Positions 8,704-16,899 of a stretch of DNA of 64,000 nucleotides are shown here, piece after piece. The stretch spans positions 1,240,001 through 1,304,000 of the forward strand of contig NZ_VFQF01000002.1 in the NCBI RefSeq assembly GCF_006717145.1, read 5' to 3'. The notes beneath the pieces were generated by a model. The model had not been told where the DNA came from. It worked only from the letters and a program-made list of their open reading frames with translations, and ran no database searches. The DNA is from Humibacillus xanthopallidus. Lineage in GTDB: Bacteria > Actinomycetota > Actinomycetes > Actinomycetales > Dermatophilaceae. How positions within the stretch are numbered: the first letter of the stretch is position 1; each line of letters begins with the position of its first letter. The position numbers and the translations under genes are program-made.

Positions 8704-10241
8704 GCCACGCTCCCGCCAGGCGCGACGTCGTGACGCCCAGCCCCGCCCGTGGGGGTCAACCCGCGACGGGCCGGCGCCGGGAGGTAGTCGTCGACGCGGT
8801 CGGCGGCCAGCTTGCCGCTGACGAGCACCATCGGCACCCCGACGCCGGGCACGGTGCCCGATCCGGCGAAGACGAGCCCGGGCACGCGACGCTCGAGGTT
8901 GCCTGGCCGGAAGGGGCCGGTCTGCCCGAAGGTGTGCGCGAGGGCGAAGGGCGTGCCCTGGTGCATGCCGAGGTCACGCCACTCGAGCGGAGTCATGAGG
9001 TGGTCGGTGACGACGTCTGTCGGGTACCCATTGCTGTCAAGGAAGTTCGTCAACCGCTCGGCCATCTGCGGGCGGGTCGCCTCCCAGTCGACGGTGCCCG
9101 TGAGGTTGGGCACCGGTTCGAGGACGTAGAGCGTCGAGCAGCCGTCGGGGGCGAGGCTCGGGTCGGTGACCGTGGGCACCGTGACGAGCCGCGACGGGTC
9201 CGGCATGAGGCTGCGGTCGTCGATGAGGGCCTTGAAGCTGCCGACCCAGTCGTCACCGAAGTGGATGTTGTGGTGTGCGGTGCCCTCGGCGGGGAGGCCC
9301 TGTGCCCCGACGTGCCAGACGACGGCCGAGGGGGAGTAGGTGCCTGAGCGCACAGCCCGGGGCGGCCGCAGCTGGGGGAGCAGCCGCTCGTAAGCCGCGG
9401 GCAGGTCGAGCGTGCACACGACCGCATCGGCCCGCAGCCGCTCACCGGACTCGAGAGCGACCCCACTGACCGCGCCACGCCGGTCGAGCAGCAGGCGCTC
9501 CACCGCCTCGCCATAGTGCTGCTCGACGCCTGCACGTGCCGCCGCAGCGGCGAGTGCCGCAGGCACGGCGTCCATGCCACCCTTCGGGAACCACACCCCC
9601 TCGATGGAGTCCATGTAGGTGATGACGGCATAGAGGGCGAGGGCGTCCTCGGGCGACAACCCGGCATACAGCGCCTGGAACGAGAAGAGGCGGTGCAGCC
9701 GCTCGTCGTCGAACCACTCGCGCACCACGGGGCCGAGCCGGCGAAAACCGCCGAGCCGCAGGAGAGTTGCCGCAGCCTTCGGTGAGGAGGCAAGTCCCAG
9801 AGGGGAGTCGAAGTTGTGGTCGATGAAGTGCGGCATCTCGACCTCGTAGAGGCGCTTCAGCCACGCTGCGAAGCGCGGAAAGGCCTCGGCGTCCTTGGGG
9901 CCGCAGGTGCGAGCGATCTCGTCGCGCATCGCCTCGATGCCGTGCCGCACGTGGATCGTCGAACCGTCGGCGTAGACGGCTCGGTAGGCCGGGTCGAGGA
10001 GCGTCATCGGCAGCTCGGCCTCGATCGTCGTGCCGACGGCACGCAACGCGTCGTCGACGAGGCCGGGCATCGTCATGACGGTGGGCCCGGTGTCGAAGAC
10101 GAAGCCCTCCTGCTGGCGACGCAGACCGCGGCCCCCGGGCCGGTCGTGCCGCTCGACGAGGGTCACCTCGTGTCCCCGGCCGGTGAGGTGGCAGGCGGCG
10201 GAGAGGCCCGACAGGCCGGCTCCGATGACGATGACGCTCAT
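8700..10241 (-). CDS. crtI: Phytoene desaturase
   Basis: 513 aa. N-terminal Rossmann motif MSVIVIGAGLSGLSAACHL, ERHDRPGGR, and FDTGPTVMTMP are classic CrtI features; the C-terminus carries VFAGSGTVPGVGVPMVLVSGK, the bacterial-type phytoene dehydrogenase signature. Carries out the multi-step desaturation of phytoene towards lycopene with FAD. The ATG at 10241 overlaps the crtE stop by four bases. Confidence 0.95.
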   Translation of the reverse strand: MSVIVIGAGLSGLSAACHLTGRGHEVTLVERHDRPGGRGLRRQQEGFVFDTGPTVMTMPGLVDDALRAVGTTIEAELPMTLLDPAYRAVYADGSTIHVRHGIEAMRDEIARTCGPKDAEAFPRFAAWLKRLYEVEMPHFIDHNFDSPLGLASSPKAAATLLRLGGFRRLGPVVREWFDDERLHRLFSFQALYAGLSPEDALALYAVITYMDSIEGVWFPKGGMDAVPAALAAAAARAGVEQHYGEAVERLLLDRRGAVSGVALESGERLRADAVVCTLDLPAAYERLLPQLRPPRAVRSGTYSPSAVVWHVGAQGLPAEGTAHHNIHFGDDWVGSFKALIDDRSLMPDPSRLVTVPTVTDPSLAPDGCSTLYVLEPVPNLTGTVDWEATRPQMAERLTNFLDSNGYPTDVVTDHLMTPLEWRDLGMHQGTPFALAHTFGQTGPFRPGNLERRVPGLVFAGSGTVPGVGVPMVLVSGKLAADRVDDYLPAPARRGLTPTGGAGRHDVAPGGSVA

Positions 10242-11383
10242 GCGTCCCTCCAGGCGATCGATCGGGCGAGTGACCGCAGGGCGTCGGCCCCCATGGGGTC
10301 GAGGTCGACGTGGTCGAGGGCGGTGAGCGCGAGATCGACCTCGCGGGTGATGCGCTGCTCGGCCTGCTCGAGGACCCCGGCGTCGAGCATGAGCTGCTGG
10401 AGCACACCGACGTCGGCGTCGGTGATGACAGACCGGTGCCCGAGGTAGCGCTCGGCGACGTCCTCGGGCAGGAGGCGCCGCGCCTCGGCGAGCAGGACGG
10501 TCGCCTTGCCTCGGAGCAGGTCGTCGCCGACGGGCTTGCCGGTGCGTGCCGGGTCACCCCAGACGCCGAGCACGTCGTCGCGCAGCGCGAAGGCCTCGCC
10601 GAGGTGCCCCCCGAAGGTCTCGAGAGCGGCGAGAGCGTCGGCCTCGGCCCGCGCGGCCAGGGCTCCGAGCAGCAGCGGCCGTTGCACGGTGTAGGCCCCC
10701 GACTTGAGCCGTGCGACCCGGCGGGCCTGGGCGAGGTCGCGGCGACGTGCCGCAGCGCCGGTGACGTCGAGCAGCTGGCCCTGCACGAGCTCGCGGAGCA
10801 TGTCGGCCCAGGCTCGCTGGAGGGGAGCGTCAAGACCCGCCGTCAGGACCCAGGACTCCGTCAGGGCGAGATCGCCGAAGAGGATGGCGATGCTGTCGCC
10901 GAAGAGCGCCGGATCGCCGAGCGCGTCTGCGGCCGTGTGCTCCTCGGCTGCCTCGACATGCGTCGTGGGGCGCCCGCGGCGCGAGTCAGAGCGGTCCATC
11001 ACGTCGTCGTGGACGAGCGCGAAGAGGTGGACGAGCTCGAGGGCCGCACACACCGTCACGGTGTCGTCGCGGCCGACACCACGGGCGGGGCCGCCCGCGC
11101 TCACCCAGCCCCAGTGGCACATCACCGGTCGCAGCCGCTTGCCCGTGGCGGGCAGCAGCCAGCCGCGCAGGTGCTCGGGCAGGTCGGCCCGCAGGACGTC
11201 GGCGGCCTCGGGGCACCGGACCCGCCACTGCCGCTCGAGCTCGACGCAGACCCGGTCGAGCACGAGATCGGTGCGGCGCAGGGTCTCGCCACAGTCCACC
11301 GAGTCGGCCTGCACCTCGCTCGCCCAGCTCGCGACGAGGACCTCGTCGTCGTTGGCCGTGGGGGCGGGCCGGTGTGGACTCAT
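10238..11383 (-). CDS. crtE: Geranylgeranyl diphosphate synthase (polyprenyl synthetase)
   Basis: 381 aa from the ATG at 11383, with GAGGAG five bases upstream; the longer open frame beyond it antisenses idi and is not used. First aspartate-rich motif DDVMD in LFALVHDDVMDRSDSRRG; second in FALRDDVLGVWGD; the KPVGDDLLRGK segment is also typical. Makes the C20 substrate of CrtB. Slightly long for the family because of an N-terminal extension. First crt gene after idi, gap 103 nt. Confidence 0.92.
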   Translation of the reverse strand: MSPHRPAPTANDDEVLVASWASEVQADSVDCGETLRRTDLVLDRVCVELERQWRVRCPEAADVLRADLPEHLRGWLLPATGKRLRPVMCHWGWVSAGGPARGVGRDDTVTVCAALELVHLFALVHDDVMDRSDSRRGRPTTHVEAAEEHTAADALGDPALFGDSIAILFGDLALTESWVLTAGLDAPLQRAWADMLRELVQGQLLDVTGAAARRRDLAQARRVARLKSGAYTVQRPLLLGALAARAEADALAALETFGGHLGEAFALRDDVLGVWGDPARTGKPVGDDLLRGKATVLLAEARRLLPEDVAERYLGHRSVITDADVGVLQQLMLDAGVLEQAEQRITREVDLALTALDHVDLDPMGADALRSLARSIAWRDA

Positions 11384-11486
11384 GTCGCTCCTCGCTGCTC
11401 GGCGGTGGGGCATGGGCGAAGCGTCGCGGGCGAGGGGGTGCAGCCGGCGGCGTCTCGGGGCCAGTGGGCTCTCACCTTGGGTCACG

Positions 11487-12128
11487 TCAGCCCCAGTGAT
11501 CAAGAAGTTGTCCAACGTTGTCCGTGGGAGGAGCCACGCGCGGTGGCTGCAGGGCGGCCGGCAGCAGGTCGGTGGACGCGTCGGGCCACGTGCTCGGGGC
11601 TCCGAGTGCCTCGAGGTGCGCGACCTGCTCGCGGCACCAAACCGAGACCTCGCGGCCGCCTGCGATGGACGACACGACGTCGTCCCACGGCTCCCAGGCC
11701 CACTCCGCGACCTCGTCGGCGCGCGGACGGAGCGGCTCCTCCCGGTCGACGTGCACGGCGAGGACGGGGCACAGCTCGAGCTCGACGACGCCCGCCATCT
11801 CGGCGCGGTAGCGGAAGCCAGGGAGGACGAGGCGCGGCTCGCCCACCTCGAGACCCAGCTCGTCGGCGGCGCGCCGCCGGACGGCATACGGCAGCGGCTC
11901 GCCGGGGGCGGGGTGGCCGCAGAACGAGTTGGTCCACACGCCGGGGAAGGTGCGCTTGTCGAGAGCGCGCCGCGTCACGAGCAGGTTGTCGTCGGCGTCG
12001 AAGACGTAGCAGGAGAAGCCGAGGTGCAGGGGAGTCTGCGGCCCGTGGACGGTCGCCTTCGGCGCCGTGCCGAGCACGCTCCCGTCGTCGGCGACGAGCA
12101 CGACCCGCTCGTCCTCCGTGCCCACCAC
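11487..12128 (-). CDS. idi: Isopentenyl-diphosphate delta-isomerase, type 1
   Basis: 213 aa. Nudix-fold IPP isomerase: FPGVWTNSFCGHPAPGE contains the catalytic Cys, and EVAEWAWEPWDD carries the late conserved Trp/Glu. Interconverts IPP and DMAPP to prime prenyl synthesis for crtE downstream. I chose the GTG at 12128 because it follows GAGGAG at five bases; a TTG at 12182 would add 18 residues without a site. Head of the idi-crtEIBV unit. Confidence 0.92.
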   Translation of the reverse strand: MVGTEDERVVLVADDGSVLGTAPKATVHGPQTPLHLGFSCYVFDADDNLLVTRRALDKRTFPGVWTNSFCGHPAPGEPLPYAVRRRAADELGLEVGEPRLVLPGFRYRAEMAGVVELELCPVLAVHVDREEPLRPRADEVAEWAWEPWDDVVSSIAGGREVSVWCREQVAHLEALGAPSTWPDASTDLLPAALQPPRVAPPTDNVGQLLDHWG

Positions 12129-12248
12129 GTGCGCTCCTCGTCCCACGACATGCTGGTCCACCGGGCGGCGACCTTGCGGCAAGGCTAACCAGAGGCACCG
12201 CTCGCCGCATCACCCGCGGTGCCTGCCGGGGCGGTTGCGACCGGCGTG

Positions 12249-12264
12249 TGTATCATCTGATACA
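12249..12264. promoter_or_regulatory. 16-bp palindrome, probable TetR operator
   Basis: TGTATCA-TC-TGATACA, a perfect inverted repeat with a 2-bp centre, ends on the first base of the SRPBCC start codon. A possible -10 (TATCAT, 12251-12256) lies inside it, seven bases from the ATG. The position and the TetR gene in the same operon suggest autoregulation. Confidence 0.65.
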
Positions 12265-12683
12265 TGATCGAGGCCTCGTCGACGAGCAACGCACCTCCCG
12301 AGCGGCTCTGGCTGGTCGTCAGCGAGGTGGAGCGGTGGGGCGACCGGCTGCCGACCTTCACCTCCGTGCGAGCGCTGGAGCCGTGGCGTCCCGTCGGCGT
12401 CGGCTCGCGCTTCGAGGTCAGGCAGCCCGGGCTGCCGGGCGCGACGTACGAGATGACCGCCTGGGAGCCCGGTCGCAGCTTCACCTGGGTCGCTCGCTCG
12501 CCGGGCGTCGTGACGACGGCGTCGCACACCGTCGGTGCGCACGCGGCCGGCTCGACCGTCGACCTCGCCCTCGACTGGACCGGCCCGCTCGCTGCCGTCA
12601 TCCGGCGGCTGCTCGGCCGCAAGTCCCAGGGCATGGTCGAGTCCGAAGCCCTCACCATGTGCCGCCTCGCGGAGCTGGAGTGA
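12264..12683 (+). CDS. SRPBCC family protein (polyketide cyclase/START-like)
   Basis: 139 aa. Begins MIEASSTSNAPPERLWLVVSEVERWGDRLP and continues with the alternating strands of the SRPBCC fold (RFEVRQPGLPGATYEMTAWEPGRSFTW). Such small proteins bind hydrophobic ligands; no catalytic residue can be assigned. The start sits at the end of the 12249-12264 palindrome with almost no leader. Its stop overlaps the GTG of the TetR gene (GTGA). Confidence 0.82.
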   Translation: MIEASSTSNAPPERLWLVVSEVERWGDRLPTFTSVRALEPWRPVGVGSRFEVRQPGLPGATYEMTAWEPGRSFTWVARSPGVVTTASHTVGAHAAGSTVDLALDWTGPLAAVIRRLLGRKSQGMVESEALTMCRLAELE

Positions 12684-13252
12684 CGCGTCCGCGGCCTCGG
12701 GATGTGTTGCTGGACAAGGCGATCGGCTACTACGCAGCGAACGGCGTGGGCGACACTAGCCTGCGCACGCTCGCCTCGTCCATCGGCACGAGCCAGCGCA
12801 TGCTGCACTACCACTTCGGCTCGCGGGAGGACCTCCTCGCGGCGGTGATCGAGAGCGTCGTCACCGCGCAGATCGCGACGCTCGACCGCCTCTTCGCCGA
12901 GGAGCACGACCCCTTCGAGGCCGGACGCCGCAACTGGGAGGCGGCGGCCGCCTCCGCCCAGACCTTCGGGCCGCTCTTCTTCGAGCTCGCGTCGCACGCC
13001 ATGCGAGGGCGCCCGTATGCCGTCCGGCTGGGTGAGGTGATCGTCACCGCCCATGTCGCGGCGTTCCGTCGCGCCTATGCGACGGTGACCGACGATGCGC
13101 AGGCGGAGGTGCTGGCACGGCTGACCCTCGCGGTCGGGCAGGGGGTGCTGCTCCAGCTGCTCATCGACGGCAACCGGCCGGCGGCCGATGCGGCGGTCGA
13201 CGAGCTCACGCAGATGGTGCGAGCTCGGCTGGAGGGATCGGTTCGTCGGTGA
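12680..13252 (+). CDS. TetR-family transcriptional regulator
   Basis: 190 aa from the GTG at 12680, overlapping the SRPBCC stop. The N-terminal helix-turn-helix reads TSLRTLASSIGTSQRMLHYHFGSREDLL (about residues 26-53), followed by an all-helical ligand domain. Probably represses its own operon through the upstream palindrome. The C-terminus ends exactly where a decayed SDR gene begins, so the last residues may have been reshaped by that deletion. Ligand unknown. Confidence 0.88.
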   Translation: MTRPRPRDVLLDKAIGYYAANGVGDTSLRTLASSIGTSQRMLHYHFGSREDLLAAVIESVVTAQIATLDRLFAEEHDPFEAGRRNWEAAAASAQTFGPLFFELASHAMRGRPYAVRLGEVIVTAHVAAFRRAYATVTDDAQAEVLARLTLAVGQGVLLQLLIDGNRPAADAAVDELTQMVRARLEGSVRR

Positions 13253-13475
13253 GATCACCCTGACGACGTCGACCCAGGCGTATGACCCGTCGCCTTAACT
13301 GCTCGACCACGCGGCGACCAAGGCCGCTCTCAACAACCTCACCGTCAACCTGCTGGGCCGCGCCGGCCAGCCGGCCGAGGTCGCCCCTACCTATGTCTTC
13401 GTCGCGTCCCCGTCCGACGCCGGCTACGTCTCCGGCACCGTCATCGGGGTCACCGGCGGCGGCGCAGTCTTCTGA
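13251..13475 (+). pseudogene. Remnant of short-chain dehydrogenase/reductase (SDR)
   Basis: In one frame the DNA reads EITLTTSTQAYDPSP, then TAA (13296-13298), then LLDHAATKAALNNLTVNL, then directly LGRAGQPAEVAPTYVFVAS and SGTVIGVTGGG before TGA. This is the catalytic-Tyr/Lys region and the C-terminus of a YghA/stress-type SDR, with about 50 central residues missing between NL and LGRAGQ, no N-terminal half, and an in-frame stop. No start codon or ribosome site. A clear relic, broken by both a nonsense codon and an internal deletion. Confidence 0.85.
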
Positions 13476-13492
13476 CCCACCCAACTTCCCGA

Positions 13493-13835
13493 TCGAGAGA
13501 GCAGTTCGTCGGCAGGCCCCCCGCCCGACGAACTGCTCTTTCGATCGGGACCCGGGAATCGAGAGAGCAGTTGGTCGGCAGGCCCCCGCCCGACGAACTG
13601 CTCTTTCGATCGGAAGGGAGGCGGCGGCATACGGGATGCCGGGAGGCTGCCGCTGAGCGCGCCGCAGGCGCGGGTGGGTGATGACTCCCCAGGCGTATGC
13701 CGTGAGGTCTCCCCGCGATCGTGAGTGCACCGCGTCCTCGGGCTTCCTCGCCGACGAACTGCTCTTTCGATCGGGACCCTGGAATCGAGAGAGCAGTTCG
13801 TCGGCAGACCCCCGCCCGACGGACTGCTCTTTCGA
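13493..13835. repeat. Three large hairpins of the TCGAGAGAGCAGTTCGTCGG family
   Basis: Inverted pairs: 13493-13512 with 13525-13544, 13559-13578 with 13590-13609, and 13785-13804 with 13816-13835, plus a lone right arm at 13751-13770. Stems are 20 bp with one or two mismatches and loops of 11-12 nt rich in CCCCGCC. The rest of 13476-14107 holds no convincing gene; a 30-codon stretch ending at 13991 (VRRLTTLGDKAARRN...) may be another gene-end relic. Confidence 0.88.
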
Positions 13836-14107
13836 TCGGGCTGGCGGGGCGGACGCTGCGCGGTCGAGGGTCGCGACGCCGCATCCGCCGTCGGCGGGAT
13901 CGTGCGCCGGCTCACGACGTTGGGAGACAAGGCAGCCCGGCGCAACAACGAGCTTCCCGAGGTCCCGGTCCCCGAGCTCGTGCGCGAGTAGACTCCGAGG
14001 CGCAGTGCACTGACAGGTTCCACTCGACGCTCTGGAGCCGATCGCCATCGAGGGCAGGCAGCCCCCGCCAGTGGTCGGGTGCCGGACGAATCGATGAAGG
14101 AGGTGCC

Positions 14108-14425
14108 ATGGGCGACCAGGTCGGACTCTTCGTGCTCCTCGGCGTCATCGTCGTGCTGGCGGGCGGTTTCGCGATCTTCCTGGGCATGCGTGGCCAGGGT
14201 GACAACGACACCCTCAACACCCACGAGGACCAGACGTTGCGGCAGCGTGAGGACCACCCCGAAGGTGCGGAGCGCTCACACCTCGTGGGCAACCCACCCA
14301 TCGACACCATCACGACCGATGGCTGGGGCGCAGCGCGACCCGGCGAGGGAGCCGAGCCCGAGGAGCTCCCTGAGGACGTGCACCCCGAGAAGCACGACAG
14401 CGACCGTCGCCACGGCCGCCACTGA
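14108..14425 (+). CDS. Small single-pass membrane protein, function unknown
   Basis: 105 aa; ATG at 14108 follows GAAGGAGG at good spacing. One N-terminal membrane helix (VGLFVLLGVIVVLAGGFAIFLG), then a hydrophilic, charged tail rich in Glu, Asp and His. It resembles short actinobacterial DUF6479-type membrane proteins, but I am not certain of the family. Ends five bases before the convergent epimerase gene. Confidence 0.72.
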   Translation: MGDQVGLFVLLGVIVVLAGGFAIFLGMRGQGDNDTLNTHEDQTLRQREDHPEGAERSHLVGNPPIDTITTDGWGAARPGEGAEPEELPEDVHPEKHDSDRRHGRH

Positions 14426-14430
14426 CGTCG

Positions 14431-15432
14431 TCAGCGCAGCCGCCACACCGTCGTCGACCGGAGGATCTCGCCTGCCCTGAGCACCGTGGACGGGAACCCA
14501 GGGTGGTGAGGCGCATCGGGGAAGCCCTGTGTTTCCAAGGCAATTCCCGACCGGGGGCCGTATGCCGTGCCCGACGTGCCCGTGACCGTGCCGTCGAAGT
14601 GCGCCCCGGTGTAGACCTGCACCCCCGGCTGGTCGCTGTCGACGTCGAGGGTGAGGCCGGAACGCCCGCGCAGGGTGGCCACGTGCCGCAGGCCCTCGCC
14701 GTCGACGACGAAGTTGTGGTCGAGGCCCTGACCGTGCTCGAGCTGCTCGTCGCGGTGCGCCAGCGCCTCGCCGACGCGTCGGGGTGCCCTGAAGTCGAAG
14801 GGCGTCCCGTCGACGCGACGCACCTCTCCGGTGGGGATGAGCAGCGCGTCGGTGGGGGTGAAGCGGCCTGCCGAGAGGGTGAGCTCGTGGCCGTCGACGG
14901 GCCCGCTGCCTTCCCCGTCGAGGTTGAAGTAGCTGTGGTTCGTGAGGTTGACGAGCGTGTCACCGTCGGCGGTCGCCTCGTAGTCGATGCGCACGAGACC
15001 CGGCCCGACGGCATACGTCACGGTGACGTCCAGCGCGCCCGGGAAGCCCTGGTCACCGTCCGGGCTGTGCAGGCCGAAGTGCACCCTGCTCGCGTCCTGG
15101 TCGACGATCGTCCACGGCCGGTGGTCGAAGCCGTCGAGGCCGCCGTGGAGGGTGGTCGTGCCCTCGTTGGCGCTCAGCCGGTGCGTCTGACCGCCGAGCT
15201 CGAAGCTCGCCCCGGCGATGCGGTTGCCGAAGCGGCCGATGGTCGCCCCCAGGTAGCCACCGGCCGTGACGTAGGTGCGCGCGTCGGCGTGGCCGAGCAC
15301 GATGCCGACCGTTCGGCCGTCGGGAGCCGGCACCTCGAGCCGGCGCACCGCGGCGCCCGCGGTGAGCACCTCGAGGAGGATCCCGTCGGCTCGGAGCAGG
15401 ACGGACGTGGGTGGGGCGACGTCGGCAGACAC
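14431..15432 (-). CDS. galM: Aldose 1-epimerase
   Basis: 333 aa from the GTG at 15432, six bases after AGGAG. Interconverts alpha and beta anomers of aldoses. Family landmarks: GRFGNRIAG, TTLHGGLDGFDHRPW, NLTNHSYFNLDG with the catalytic His, and GIALETQGFPDAPHHP with the catalytic Glu. Divergent from the alditol oxidase across 176 bp, suggesting sugar/alditol use. Confidence 0.92.
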   Translation of the reverse strand: MSADVAPPTSVLLRADGILLEVLTAGAAVRRLEVPAPDGRTVGIVLGHADARTYVTAGGYLGATIGRFGNRIAGASFELGGQTHRLSANEGTTTLHGGLDGFDHRPWTIVDQDASRVHFGLHSPDGDQGFPGALDVTVTYAVGPGLVRIDYEATADGDTLVNLTNHSYFNLDGEGSGPVDGHELTLSAGRFTPTDALLIPTGEVRRVDGTPFDFRAPRRVGEALAHRDEQLEHGQGLDHNFVVDGEGLRHVATLRGRSGLTLDVDSDQPGVQVYTGAHFDGTVTGTSGTAYGPRSGIALETQGFPDAPHHPGFPSTVLRAGEILRSTTVWRLR

Positions 15433-15608
15433 GATGGCTCCTGCGGTGGGGGAGGCGAGGGTGGCGGGCCCAGTCTGCCGTGTGATCCAGCAGTTGATCC
15501 GCCCGCGCCGGCTGCGGCTCGCCGAGCCTAGGGTGAAGGTGACTGGAGCCGGACCTGACCGCCCGCATCGAGGTGGGCGGTCGCCGGAGGCGAGGAGAAC
15601 GGGCACCC

Positions 15609-16877
15609 ATGACGCAGGTCGAGACCAACTGGGCGGGCAACCACACCTATCGCGCGCGCGTCGAGCGGGCGCAGTCCCTCGAGCAGGTGCAGCAGATCGT
15701 CGCGGCAGCCCCGCGCGTGCGCGCCCTGGGCTCGCGGCACAGCTTCACCGACCTCACCGACACGACCGACGAGAGCGGAGCAGCAGGCGTGCTCGTCTCG
15801 CTGGCCGACCTCCCCACCACCGTCGAGGTCGACACCGAGGCCCGCACCGCGCGCGTGACGGGCCGGGCGGCATACGGAGACGTCGCGACGCGGCTGCAGG
15901 CCGAGGGCTGGGCCCTGGCCAACCTCGCGTCGCTCCCGCACATCTCCGTCGCCGGCGCGGTCGCGACGGGCACGCACGGGTCGGGAGTCGAGAACGGCTC
16001 TCTCGCAACGGCGGTCGCGGCACTCGAGATCGTCGGCCCTGACGGCAGCATCCGGCGCGTGGCGCGCGGCGACGCCGACTTCGAGGGAAGCGTCGTCGCA
16101 CTCGGTGCGCTGGGCGTCGTCACCGCGGTCACGCTCGACATCGAGCCGACCTACGACGTGCGCCAGGACGCCTTCACCGGGCTCGGCTGGCAGTCCCTGG
16201 CCGAGCACCTCGAGACGATCACGAGCAGCGCCTACAGCGTCAGCCTCTTCACCCGGTGGACCGACGCCGGCATCGACCAGGTGTGGCTCAAGAGCCGGGT
16301 CGGCGACCGTGCCACGGAGCCCCCGCGTGAGCTCTTCGGCGCCCGGGCCGCCACCTCGACGCTGCACATGATCGAGGGGGGAGCGATCGAGGCGGTCACC
16401 CAGCAGGGCGGCGTTCCGGGGCCCTGGCTCGACCGGCTGCCGCACTTCCGCATGGAGTTCACCCCCAGCCGCGGCGAGGAGCTGCAGAGCGAGTACCTCC
16501 TGCCGCGCGAGCACACGCTCGAAGCCGTCGAGCGGCTTCGTGCCCTCGCCGAGGTCATGGCACCGGTCCTCATGGTGACCGAGCTGCGTACGGTCGCCGC
16601 CGACTCGCACTGGCTCAGCAGCTCCTACGGCCACGACGTCGTCGGGGTGCACTTCACGTGGGTGCGCGACGTCGAGCGGGTGTATGCCGTGCTCCCCCTC
16701 ATCGAGGACGCGCTCCTGCCGCTCGGGGCCCGACCGCACTGGGGCAAGTGCTTCGTCGCGGGCTCGGCGCAGCTCGAGCCGCTCTACCCCCGGATCGGCG
16801 ACTTCCGTGACCTGCGGCGGCGCGTGGACCCGGAGGGCAAGTTCGGCAACGCCTTCGTGGACCGGGTCATCGGCTGA
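15609..16877 (+). CDS. FAD-linked alditol oxidase-like (VAO family)
   Basis: 422 aa; ATG at 15609 after GAGGAGAACG. The PP-loop GSRHSFTDL places His44 where Streptomyces alditol oxidase (AldO, 418 aa) links FAD covalently; SVAGAVATGTHGSG and the C-terminal HWGKCF also match this group. Expected to oxidise xylitol/sorbitol-type alditols with O2, giving the aldose and H2O2. D-arabinono-lactone or gulonolactone oxidase is the alternative. No signal peptide. A TAGGGT hexamer at 15529 could be its -10 with a longer leader. Confidence 0.85.
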   Translation: MTQVETNWAGNHTYRARVERAQSLEQVQQIVAAAPRVRALGSRHSFTDLTDTTDESGAAGVLVSLADLPTTVEVDTEARTARVTGRAAYGDVATRLQAEGWALANLASLPHISVAGAVATGTHGSGVENGSLATAVAALEIVGPDGSIRRVARGDADFEGSVVALGALGVVTAVTLDIEPTYDVRQDAFTGLGWQSLAEHLETITSSAYSVSLFTRWTDAGIDQVWLKSRVGDRATEPPRELFGARAATSTLHMIEGGAIEAVTQQGGVPGPWLDRLPHFRMEFTPSRGEELQSEYLLPREHTLEAVERLRALAEVMAPVLMVTELRTVAADSHWLSSSYGHDVVGVHFTWVRDVERVYAVLPLIEDALLPLGARPHWGKCFVAGSAQLEPLYPRIGDFRDLRRRVDPEGKFGNAFVDRVIG

Positions 16878-16899
16878 CTCCCCGAGAGGCGTTGCGGAG

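Noticed and set aside
10310-12679. Very long open frame upstream of the TetR gene
   Set aside because: It runs antisense to crtE and idi and lacks protein-like sequence until the GTG at 12680.
13424-14257. Open frames encoding repeated IERAVRR/TALSIG peptides
   Set aside because: The peptide repeats are translations of the DNA hairpin family, which is read equally in several frames and on both strands; no start signals.
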